From Acidobacteriota bacterium (lineage in GTDB: Bacteria; Acidobacteriota; Terriglobia; Terriglobales; Acidobacteriaceae): a stretch of 6,275 nucleotides of DNA. Each line of letters opens with the position of its first letter. Positions within the stretch are counted from its first letter, which is position 1. Shown piece by piece: positions 1 to 6,135 of the stretch. A program made the position numbers and the translations under genes. The DNA lies in NCBI GenBank assembly GCA_021781255.1, contig JAJXXG010000816.1, forward strand, positions 1-6,275, in the 5' to 3' direction. Under the pieces are notes generated by a model, which had not been told where the DNA came from, ran no database searches, and saw only the letters and a list, made by a program, of their open reading frames with translations.

Positions 1-2
1 TC

Positions 3-104
3 ACCTGGGAGGCGGCAGTGGCTGCCGGCCGGGTGAGGGCATCGGGGGAGCGCAGCGATTTGCGTCACCTGTTCCCACTGGCGCCATTGGGGTGACGGCA
101 GGCA
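3..104 (+). other. Interrupted upstream part of the histidine kinase gene
   Basis: The frame used by the kinase is open from the window edge to a TGA at 93-95. It reads as a plausible, GC3-rich coding segment ending in a hydrophobic stretch (LFPLAPLG). The conserved HAMP region starts only about 15 codons after the stop, so the missing second transmembrane helix should be encoded here. The +2 frame at 86-101 reads AIGVTA. Joining that piece to the AVAAWVALG that follows gives a good 20-residue membrane helix. This suggests one base missing near the GGGG run at 89-92 and one extra base near 100-103. That is inference: the cause could be sequencing error or true gene decay. The rest of the sensor domain lies outside the window. 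Confidence 0.45.
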
Positions 105-1382
105 GTGGCCGCGTGGGTGGCCTTGGGCATCACGGGCCGGCTGCAGCGCGTGGTGGAATTTGCACGGCGCATTGCACAGGGTGACTTGGGCGCGCGGCTG
201 AATCTGGAGGGCGGCGATGAGCTTTCTGCAATGGAAGCGGCGCTGAACCAGACGGCCGAACGGCTTGAGCAGAATTTTGCCGAGATTGAGAGCCGGCGCC
301 ACGAACTGGCAACGATGCTCGATTCAATGCAAGAGGCGGTGGTTGCCATCTCGTCCGGCGGCGTGGTGCTGTGGTCGAATGCCGTGATGCAGCGGATCGC
401 CGGAATGCAGATTCGCGTGGGCCGAGCGCTGGTGGAGTCCGTCCGCGACCCGGAACTGCTTGGCTGCGTGAAGGCTGCGTTGGAGTCGGGCGAGGTACGC
501 TTTGGGCGGTCAAGCTCGCTGGCACCGGGACGAGTGTTTGAGATTAATGCGGCGCCGCTGCCCTCGGGCGGAGCGCTGGCCGTGCTGCATGATGTGTCGC
601 GGATTGAGGCGGCGGAAAAATCGCGGCGGGATTTTATCGCCAACGTAAGCCACGAACTGCGCACACCGCTGACCTCCATTCAGGGTTACGTGGAGACGCT
701 GCTTGATGAGCCGCGGCCGAATGCGGAGACGACGCAGGAGTTCCTTGGCATAATCCAGAAGAATGCCTCGCGGATGAGCCGATTGACGGAGGATCTGCTG
801 GCGTTGGCGAGCGTAGAAAGTCCGGATTACCGCTTGGTCGCGCAGTCAACGCGTGCAAACGTTCTGGTGGACGATGCGATTGAACTACTGGGTGGAATGG
901 TGATGGATTCCGGTGTCACGCTGGAAAGTGCCGGCGCGCCGGATGCGGTTGTTCTGGCCGATCCGGACGCGATGAATCAGGTCTTTGGCAATCTGGTGGA
1001 GAATGCGCTGAAGTACGGCAAGAGCGGCAAAAAGATCGTAGTGGGCGCGCGGAAGAACGGCGCGGAGGTCGACTTTTTTGTGCGCGATTTCGGACCGGGC
1101 ATCGCTTCAGAGCACCTGGATCGGATCTTCGAACGCTTTTATCGCGTGGACAAGGCGCGCTCGCGCGAGTCGGGTGGAACAGGTCTTGGATTGGCGATCG
1201 TGCGGCGCATCGTGCAGGCGCACGGCGGACGAGCGTGGGCTGAGAGCGAGTTGGGCGCCGGCACCACCTTCCACTTCACGCTACCAATGGCGATGCAACA
1301 CGCCGCGACTGTTGCAGAACCGAAGACAGAAGAAAGTATCGCGAGTAACGCGGCTGAGTCAGCCTCAACCGATCACTCGTAA
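105..1382 (+). CDS. PhoR-type sensor histidine kinase, N-terminus missing or broken
   Basis: Cytoplasmic part of a two-component sensor kinase, which autophosphorylates on histidine and passes the phosphate to a response regulator not seen here. Counting from the GTG at 105, the 425 residues begin with the end of a transmembrane helix (1-9). HAMP follows (about 10-60), then a PAS-like sensor domain (about 68-165). HisKA has the H-box NVSHELRTPLTS with phosphoacceptor His183. The ATPase domain has the N-box GNLVENALKYG (295-305, Asn300), G1 DFGPGI (328-333), F-box IFERFYRVD (341-349) and G2 GGTGLGLAI (357-365). A low-complexity tail of about 30 residues ends it. The order matches PhoR, but no phoB, phoU or pst gene is present to support phosphate sensing. 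The start is doubtful: the GTG has no clear ribosome binding site, and the product would lack its membrane anchor and periplasmic sensor. The true gene probably began before the window. Confidence 0.88.
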   Translation: MAAWVALGITGRLQRVVEFARRIAQGDLGARLNLEGGDELSAMEAALNQTAERLEQNFAEIESRRHELATMLDSMQEAVVAISSGGVVLWSNAVMQRIAGMQIRVGRALVESVRDPELLGCVKAALESGEVRFGRSSSLAPGRVFEINAAPLPSGGALAVLHDVSRIEAAEKSRRDFIANVSHELRTPLTSIQGYVETLLDEPRPNAETTQEFLGIIQKNASRMSRLTEDLLALASVESPDYRLVAQSTRANVLVDDAIELLGGMVMDSGVTLESAGAPDAVVLADPDAMNQVFGNLVENALKYGKSGKKIVVGARKNGAEVDFFVRDFGPGIASEHLDRIFERFYRVDKARSRESGGTGLGLAIVRRIVQAHGGRAWAESELGAGTTFHFTLPMAMQHAATVAEPKTEESIASNAAESASTDHS

Positions 1383-1410
1383 GGGCGCGGGCGAGTGCTC
1401 GTGCAGTAAA

Positions 1411-3756
1411 ATGCGTCCCGGGAAAACTTTCCTCTTCGGGATGTTCTGGATGCGCATTCGATTTTCGCTGTGCGTGGTTCTCATCGCTTTTGGTGCTTTT
1501 TCCATAAGCTTCTCCACCGCACAATCGGTTCCTTCGCCGTACAACTCGGTGCAGCCGATCATTGGCACGGATGGAGGCGGCAATACGTTTCCCGGCGCGG
1601 CGCTTCCTTTCGGCATGATGCAGTGGAGCCCGGACACGAACACCGATGCCTGGTACTACCACAAGCAGAACCAGGTTTATGGTTTCAGTCTGACGCACCT
1701 GAGCGGAGCGGGTTGCCCACTCTACGGCGATTTTGCGATTCTGCCCACTACTGCCGAGCTGATGACGAGCCCCGGCGCACAGGGCGGCGCGGGCTTCGCG
1801 CCCTATGTTGAAGCCATTGATCACATGCACGAGGATGCGCATCCCGGCTACTACACAGTAAGGCTCGCAGATGGAATTCAAGTGGAAATTACAGTGACCA
1901 AGCGAGCGGGCATTGCCCGATTTGTGTTTCCGGCAGACGCAGATGCGCGCGTGATGGTGAACGCGGGAAGCAGCGCGAACACAATTGAAAAGCCGGGCCA
2001 GCGCCAGCAGGGAAGCGAGACCTATGGCAATTCAATCAAAGTTAGCGCGGATGGTTCGTTCACAGGATGGGTGCGCGCAGGTGGCTTTTGCGGCTCGGAT
2101 TCGCAATACAAGCTGTACGTCTACGGCCGCTTTGAGACGCCGCAGCGGAAGACTGGCCTGTGGCAGGACGATGCGATTCTGCCGAGCGGCCATGAGGCCA
2201 CAGGCAAGCACACGGGCGCGTGGCTGGACTTTGGCAATGTGCGCCAGGTGATGCTGCGCGTCGGCATTTCCTATGTGAGTGTGGACGGTGCACGCGCGAA
2301 TCTGGCGAAGGAGATTCCCAACTGGGATTTTGACAAAGTTTGGGCGCAGGCGCGGAGCAATTGGTCCGCGCTGCTTGATCGCGTGGCCGTGGAAGGCGGC
2401 ACTCCAGAGGAGCGGACGATTTATTACACCGCGGTCTATCACTCGCTGCTTGCGCCAAATGTCTTCAGTGATGAAGACGGCAAGTACATCGGCTTTGATG
2501 ACAAGCTGCACGCGGTTGCAGGCAGCCAGAAGGCGCAGTATGTGAATTTCTCTGATTGGGATATTTATCGCAACACGGTGCAGTTCCAGGCGTTGCTGAA
2601 TCCGAAGCGCGAGAGCGACATGGCGCAGTCGCTGGTGAATGATGCGGAGCAGAGCGGCTGGTATCCGCGATGGCCCGCCGCGAATGATGTGACCTATGTG
2701 ATGGGCGGCGACTCGCCGGTGATCGTGATTTCGTCTTCGTATGCGTTTGGCGCGCATGATTTCGATACAGCTACGGCGCTGAAGTACATGGTGAAGGCAG
2801 GAACCGTACCGGGCTACGGGCCGCATCACGGGCAGGAGCGGCCATTCCTGGCGGACTACATGAAGCTGGGCTACGTGCCGGTGGACAAGGACTCGATTGA
2901 CGCGTCGCGGACGCTTGAGTACACGAATGACGACTTTGCGATTGCGCAGTTCGCCAAGGCAACGGGCGACGCGCAGGTTCATGCTGAGTTCATGAAGCGC
3001 TCAGAGAACTGGAAGAATTTGCTGGACCCCTCGACGCATTGGATTCGCCCGCGCAACAGCGATGGCACGTGGCTGAAGGGATTCAACGCAGAGACGTCGA
3101 TGCCGAAGCGGCCTGACTGGCCGCACTCAACCGACCAGGATGGATTCGAGGAAGGGAATACCGCGCAGTACAGCTTCATGCTGCCGTACGCTTACCCTGA
3201 ACTCTTCCGCGCGATGGGCGGCGCGAAAGTTGTGGAGCCGAGGCTGGACAGCTTTTTCTCCAAGCTAATCTGCTGGGGCGAGCCGTGCTTCAACATGGCG
3301 AACGAGCCGGATTTCGTGACGCCATATTCGTATGTCTTCCTGGGCATGCCCTGGAAGACGCAGGACGTGGTGACGCGGATTGCGCACCAGACCTTTAGCG
3401 ACCAGTCTGATGGAATTCCGGGCAACGACGATCTGGGCGCGACCTCGGGCGTCTATGTGTGGAACGCGCTGGGATTTTATCCCGCGGTGCCGGGCGTGGG
3501 CGGACTCGCAATGGGTACGCCAATGTTTGACCGCGAGACGCTGGAGTTTTCCGGCGGGCGCACACTCGAGGTGACACGCAAAGGAAACGGGATTTATGTG
3601 CAGAGCGTGACGCTGGATGGTGCGCCCTTTGCAAGCACATGGCTGCCGCTGGACAAGCTGCACACCGGCGTGAACAAGATGCAGTTCAAGATGGGCACGG
3701 AGCCGAACACGACGCGTGGCGCGGCGATTGCGGACAGGCCGCCGGATTTCGAGTAG
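1411..3756 (+). CDS. Secreted GH92 family alpha-mannosidase-like glycoside hydrolase
   Basis: A 781-residue enzyme of glycoside hydrolase family 92, whose known members are calcium-dependent exo-acting alpha-mannosidases that invert configuration. A signal peptide (basic start, hydrophobic core about 18-34, likely cleavage after FSTA at residue 37) sends it out of the cytoplasm. Family landmarks appear in order: QPIIGTDGGG (from residue 48), FPGAALPFGMMQWSPDT, YGFSLTHLSG, HEDAHPGYY (from 140), SDWDIYRN (381-388), EYTNDDFAIAQFAK, FEEGNTAQYSF with the expected general acid Glu581, NEPDFVTPY, and GIPGNDDLGATSG with the catalytic-base region GNDD at 671-674. Glu rather than Gln at 581 argues for an ordinary mannosidase, not a mannose-phosphate uncapping member. 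Linkage specificity cannot be read. It starts 28 bases after the kinase. The start is uncertain: ATG at 1411, 1441 and 1450 all keep the signal peptide, none has a strong ribosome binding site, and 1450 gives the most typical signal peptide. Open frame before 1411 overlaps the kinase and is not coding. Confidence 0.93.
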   Translation: MRPGKTFLFGMFWMRIRFSLCVVLIAFGAFSISFSTAQSVPSPYNSVQPIIGTDGGGNTFPGAALPFGMMQWSPDTNTDAWYYHKQNQVYGFSLTHLSGAGCPLYGDFAILPTTAELMTSPGAQGGAGFAPYVEAIDHMHEDAHPGYYTVRLADGIQVEITVTKRAGIARFVFPADADARVMVNAGSSANTIEKPGQRQQGSETYGNSIKVSADGSFTGWVRAGGFCGSDSQYKLYVYGRFETPQRKTGLWQDDAILPSGHEATGKHTGAWLDFGNVRQVMLRVGISYVSVDGARANLAKEIPNWDFDKVWAQARSNWSALLDRVAVEGGTPEERTIYYTAVYHSLLAPNVFSDEDGKYIGFDDKLHAVAGSQKAQYVNFSDWDIYRNTVQFQALLNPKRESDMAQSLVNDAEQSGWYPRWPAANDVTYVMGGDSPVIVISSSYAFGAHDFDTATALKYMVKAGTVPGYGPHHGQERPFLADYMKLGYVPVDKDSIDASRTLEYTNDDFAIAQFAKATGDAQVHAEFMKRSENWKNLLDPSTHWIRPRNSDGTWLKGFNAETSMPKRPDWPHSTDQDGFEEGNTAQYSFMLPYAYPELFRAMGGAKVVEPRLDSFFSKLICWGEPCFNMANEPDFVTPYSYVFLGMPWKTQDVVTRIAHQTFSDQSDGIPGNDDLGATSGVYVWNALGFYPAVPGVGGLAMGTPMFDRETLEFSGGRTLEVTRKGNGIYVQSVTLDGAPFASTWLPLDKLHTGVNKMQFKMGTEPNTTRGAAIADRPPDFE

Positions 3757-3776
3757 GGCGCTGGATTACGGAGCAG

Positions 3777-4100
3777 TCAGGCTGCGATGTTTTCGTCGAT
3801 GAGGCGATCCACGAGCGGCTCAAGTGCCTCGCCGGTGCGCGGCAGCACAAAGACGGAAGCCGCGGCGTCCCAGTCGAGCTTGAAGCTGGTGGCCAGCGCC
3901 GAGATCCATATCTGGCGGACGGGCGTGTTGGGCGTAATCACGAACTTGGACGGCGGATCCTCGAAGACCACGTTGAGCACGCCGCTCTGTTCTTCCACTT
4001 CAAAACCCGCCTCACTCTCCTCTTCGCGGACAATCAGGTGACGCTTGAGGGCGTCGAGCGCGGCCTCGGCCACACGGCGAAATTCCAACTCATCGAGCAT
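3777..4100 (-). CDS. cyaY: Frataxin-family iron-binding protein CyaY
   Basis: A 107-residue cytoplasmic protein with the full frataxin layout. It has an acidic N-terminal helix (MLDELEF..., about 1-23), a further acidic EEESE patch (26-30), and beta strands from FEVEE (33) and VLNVVFED (41). The signature strand is FVITPNTPVRQIWIS (53-67), followed by FKLDW (73-77), strand SVFVLP and C-terminal helix GEALEPLVDRLI. Frataxin/CyaY proteins bind iron at the acidic ridge and modulate the cysteine desulfurase in Fe-S cluster assembly. Gln63 and Trp65 match the conserved Gln and Trp of human frataxin (QIW), and DW at 76-77 also aligns. The usual Asn and Gln of the NKQ motif are replaced by Thr56 and Asn58. 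No Fe-S assembly gene adjoins it. It converges on the GH92 gene with a 20-base gap. The ATG at 4100 has only a weak GGAA upstream. Confidence 0.8.
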   Translation of the reverse strand: MLDELEFRRVAEAALDALKRHLIVREEESEAGFEVEEQSGVLNVVFEDPPSKFVITPNTPVRQIWISALATSFKLDWDAAASVFVLPRTGEALEPLVDRLIDENIAA

Positions 4101-4140
4101 GGTTCCAGTTTATCAAGCGGGGCAGCGTGAGGGCGCGTCC

Positions 4141-4220
4141 GCAGGCTGTGCTGCACAGCTTCACAGCCGGAAAAGTGGGCTCTGAGCTGTGCTGCACAGT
4201 TTCACAGCCGCACAGCCTGC
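4141..4220. repeat. Nested direct and inverted repeat upstream of cyaY
   Basis: Two direct copies of a 25-base unit lie at 4145-4169 and 4186-4210 and differ at one base. Each starts gctgtgctgcacag and ends ttcacagccg. The pair is enclosed by a perfect 10-base inverted repeat, gcaggctgtg (4141-4150) and cacagcctgc (4211-4220). Each unit contains its own small hairpin, with ctgtg and cacag around a ctg loop. The element could fold as a closing stem carrying two hairpins. It lies 41-120 bases before the cyaY start and about 50 bases after the end of the minus-strand membrane-protein gene. It could be a terminator, an attenuator, paired operator sites or a REP-like element. There is no T tract for a simple rho-independent terminator. 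Confidence 0.7.
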
Positions 4221-4268
4221 TCTCACTCATCGTGATGGTGCCGGGATGAACGGGGCACCCGGCGGGCC

Positions 4269-4460
4269 TCAGCGTGGAAGCGTGCTGAAATGGAGGCCGA
4301 TGTAGTAAGGCCACACAATGATGGCGAAGACGCTCTTCCAGAAAGTGAGGTGCAGATATCCGATGGTGAAGAGCCAGGCGCCAAACCAGACGCTGCCGGC
4401 GAAGGTGTGGTTCTCAATGCGAATCCGGGGCGAGTTTCTGGAGCACGCGTCAGCGGTCAT
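4269..4460 (-). CDS. Small membrane protein of unknown function
   Basis: A 63-residue protein, not recognised as a named family. Residues 1-20 are polar (MTADACSRNSPRIRIENH), followed by two hydrophobic, aromatic-rich stretches. The first is about 21-39 (FAGSVWFGAWLFTIGYLHL), the second about 40-57 (FWKSVFAIIVWPYYIGLHF). This predicts a two-helix hairpin or one long membrane-embedded segment. Coding is supported by a strong Shine-Dalgarno GGAGGT at 4470-4465, five bases before the ATG at 4460, and by the membrane-like composition. An in-frame GTG at 4472 overlaps that site and is not the likely start. I recall similar short proteins with a GYLHL and WPYY pattern in Acidobacteriota, but cannot confirm this here. 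Its stop lies 168 bases before the cyaY start, with the 4141-4220 repeat between them. Confidence 0.7.
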   Translation of the reverse strand: MTADACSRNSPRIRIENHTFAGSVWFGAWLFTIGYLHLTFWKSVFAIIVWPYYIGLHFSTLPR

Positions 4461-4930
4461 GGCAACCTCCACACCGTTTGCCTATGAGTGATTGTGAAGA
4501 GAATGCCCTTTGATGGATGTGAGACGCAGCACATGGGTGAGCAGTCCAGTCCGCGGCCGTGCCGGCGAGCGAACCGCCCCTGTGGACGAGACCGGGCGGC
4601 GAAGAAGGGGTGAACCGGACTGCGAAATTTCCGGCAACGTTTTGTGAAAAAGTACAAATAAAAGATAGGGGGGAGGGGGTACCCTTGTCCTTCCCGGATG
4701 GCCAGTAACAGTCAGCCAACTGCATTCAGCAGGTTGGTGACGGGCTGAGAGCATAGGTTTCTTCGCGAACAATTCCATTGTGCGGGAATGCGGGGAAATG
4801 ATCGGCAAATTGGCGCACAGAAAATAGTTCGAGGAATGACGGAGTTAGAAGCGGCAGAAAAAGAGGAGGGATTGACAGGGTTGCGGTCAGGAACCTGGCG
4901 TCCGGAAGCATCTGCCAGCGGCCCCGTGGT

Positions 4931-4952
4931 GTAGATTGCGAAGTATATCTAC
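4931..4952. promoter_or_regulatory. Operator-like inverted repeat before the DUF4440 gene
   Basis: Perfect 6-base half sites gtagat (4931-4936) and atctac (4947-4952) are separated by 10 bases. They end 36 bases before the start codon at 4988, a position where a repressor or activator site would overlap the promoter or early leader. The spacer includes an AT-rich tatat that could be part of a -10 box. There is no direct evidence of binding, and a 6-base inverted repeat can arise by chance. Confidence 0.3.
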
Positions 4953-4973
4953 CTTCCCACCGTGCCAGAGCCA

Positions 4974-4980
4974 AAGGAGG
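4974..4980 (+). promoter_or_regulatory. Strong Shine-Dalgarno site fixing the GTG start at 4988
   Basis: AAGGAGG lies seven bases before the GTG at 4988. This near-ideal site supports a GTG start over the in-frame ATG at 5015, which would leave too short a signal sequence. Confidence 0.8.
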
Positions 4981-4987
4981 CCTGCTC

Positions 4988-5527
4988 GTGTTCAGACACC
5001 TTCCCAGATTCCGGATGGTTCCACTTCTTCTTATAGGTGTGTTTTGCGTTGTGTTGCCGAGTGGGTGCATGCGGGCCAAACCGGCCGCGACGGAGACGCC
5101 GGAGGCCTATGCGAAGGATGTGCAGGCGATTCGCGCGACGGAGGCCGCATGGGTGAAGGCCTTTGCGACGAAGGACCCCGCGAAGGCCGAGGCCTTTTAT
5201 GCGGACGATGCTGCGTCGATGCTTCCCGATACACCGCTGATGACGGGAAAGGCGGAGATTCTTGCCGGAATGAAGCCGGAGCTGGGAGATCCGAATTTCT
5301 CACTGACCTTTGCGCCGAGCAAGATCGTGATTGCGAAGGCGGGAGACATTGCGTACACGCAAGGCAGGTTCCGCTACACCACGACCGACCCGAAGACCAG
5401 GAAGCGCGTGGGCCAGTGGGGCAACTATGTTGAGGTCTACAAGAGGCAGGCGGACGGAAGCTGGAAGGTGGAAGAGGACATTGCGACGGAAGAGACGCCG
5501 CTGCACGAGCTGAAGCCGGGCGAGTGA
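4988..5527 (+). CDS. DUF4440/SnoaL-like (NTF2 fold) putative lipoprotein
   Basis: A 179-residue exported protein. The N-terminus has basic residues and a hydrophobic core (about 11-24) ending in LPSGC with Cys27, a lipoprotein-like signal. The lipobox is atypical because Pro sits at -3, where Leu, Val or Ile is usual. A polar linker follows. The rest fits the DUF4440/SnoaL-like NTF2 fold: helix IRATEAAWVKAFATKDPAKA (49-68), AFYADDAASMLPDTPLMTGKA (69-89), and strands around IAYTQGRFRYTTTD (121-134), WGNYVEVYKR (144-153) and SWKVEEDIA (158-166). Family members include enzymes and pure binding proteins, and nothing here identifies a substrate, so the function is unknown. The gene stands alone behind a long intergenic region and ends 23 bases from the converging DUF1801 gene. 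Confidence 0.87.
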   Translation: MFRHLPRFRMVPLLLIGVFCVVLPSGCMRAKPAATETPEAYAKDVQAIRATEAAWVKAFATKDPAKAEAFYADDAASMLPDTPLMTGKAEILAGMKPELGDPNFSLTFAPSKIVIAKAGDIAYTQGRFRYTTTDPKTRKRVGQWGNYVEVYKRQADGSWKVEEDIATEETPLHELKPGE

Positions 5528-5567
5528 AGGGACGAACGAAGCGTTTCTGCTTATTCGTTGGGCCCTT
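5527..5567. terminator. Candidate bidirectional hairpin between convergent genes
   Basis: Outer arms aaggg (5527-5531) and ccctt (5563-5567) and inner arms aacgaa (5535-5540) and ttcgtt (5554-5559) can pair, with a 3x3 internal loop and a 13-base apical loop. The structure covers the stop of the DUF4440 gene and the last codons of the opposing DUF1801 gene, where a shared terminator would be useful. The T-rich tail typical of intrinsic terminators is absent or very short on both strands, so this is tentative. Confidence 0.35.
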
Positions 5568-6135
5568 TGCCATCGAGGATTTTCGGAATGTATTTTTCCA
5601 CCCGGGCCACACGTGTTTTCGATTGCTTTGGCTGCGCGATCTGATAGACGTAAGCGTGCTGGCGGCCGGGCGTGAGCGCGCGGAAGGCTCTTTTCAGCGC
5701 GGGATTTTCGTCGAGCTTTGCCTGCAACTCCTCGGGGAGTTTGTAGTCCGAGGTCCTTTTGAGCGGGACTTTCCTTCCTGCTTTCTCCAGCTCAATGGCT
5801 TCCTGAATGTAGGCCTTGATGATGGTCTTTTGCTTGACGATTTCGCGCACGCTGGTGAAGCGAAGCTGACGCCCGGACTGGAGCTGCCCGGGCCGGGCGA
5901 GAATCTTGCGCGGGTCCTTGAGCAGAGCGCCCTTGAAGAACATCAGCGCGCAGTATTCCTTGAAGCCCTGGATGATAAGGACGTTCCTGCCCTGCAAAGC
6001 GTAGCAGGGCTGATGCCACTTGAGTGCCTCCTCGAGCGGGAAGGAGAGCGCGATGGAGCGCAGCGCCTCGGACTCCTCGCGCCACTTGAGGGTTTGCCCG
6101 AGGACAGTGTCGACCTTGGGATTGGGCTTGTTCAT
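5551..6135 (-). CDS. DUF1801 / YdeI-like protein
   Basis: A 194-residue soluble protein that aligns along its full length with what I know of the Bacillus YdeI type. The N-terminal DUF1801 domain (about 6-115) shows NPKVD, LKWHQPCYALQGRNV (38-52), IIQGFKEYCALMFFKGALL (54-72) and GRQLRFTSVREI (88-99). A C-terminal YdeI/OmpD-associated segment (about 125-187) shows DYKLPEELQAKLDENPALK and LTPGRQHAYVYQIAQPKQSK (154-173). DUF1801 shares the frataxin-like fold of Bacillus YdhG (Fra), for which an iron-chaperone role has been reported. The biochemical role of YdeI-type members is unsettled, so no function is assigned. The ATG at 6135 is chosen because family members begin with MNPKVD-like sequence. 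An in-frame GTG at 6150 would add five residues. Neither start has a clear ribosome binding site. The gene is complete, with no sign of truncation. Confidence 0.88.
   Translation of the reverse strand: MNKPNPKVDTVLGQTLKWREESEALRSIALSFPLEEALKWHQPCYALQGRNVLIIQGFKEYCALMFFKGALLKDPRKILARPGQLQSGRQLRFTSVREIVKQKTIIKAYIQEAIELEKAGRKVPLKRTSDYKLPEELQAKLDENPALKRAFRALTPGRQHAYVYQIAQPKQSKTRVARVEKYIPKILDGKGPNE

Larger units (their letters stand above)
4461..4987. other. Long intergenic region between divergent genes
   Basis: About 530 bases separate the divergently transcribed small membrane gene (minus) and the DUF4440 gene (plus). Open frames of up to about 110 codons exist on the minus strand but have no recognisable protein character or ribosome binding site. 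An AT-rich patch at about 4639-4666 (around aaaaagtacaaataaaaga) stands out in the GC-rich background and is the likeliest place for a promoter. It is followed by a G run (ggggggaggggg) and the palindrome gggtaccc. A TTGACA at 4872-4877 matches a -35 box but has no convincing -10 box at normal spacing. No tRNA, known riboswitch or mobile element was seen. Confidence 0.5.

Noticed and set aside
1078..1410. Open frame extending the GH92 gene upstream into the kinase gene
   Set aside because: It overlaps the conserved kinase ATPase domain in another frame, has no GH92 similarity, and would place a signal peptide in the middle of the protein.
2032..2982. Minus-strand open frame of 316 codons
   Set aside because: It lies wholly antisense to GH92. 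The Arg- and His-rich composition is typical of a reverse-strand shadow, and no motif was recognised.
3639..4130. Plus-strand open frame of 163 codons
   Set aside because: It is antisense to cyaY and the end of GH92. The minus-strand product is a recognisable frataxin, while this translation has no protein-like features.
4141..4220. Possible CRISPR array
   Set aside because: There are only two repeat copies with a 16-base gap, the repeats contain internal hairpins, and no cas gene is nearby.
4482..4808. Overlapping minus-strand open frames in the long intergenic region
   Set aside because: They have low-complexity Pro/Ser/Arg composition, no ribosome binding site and no recognisable domain.
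4779..4819. Inverted repeat tgtgcg/cgcaca
   Set aside because: Six-base arms are separated by 29 bases with no supporting context, which is compatible with chance.
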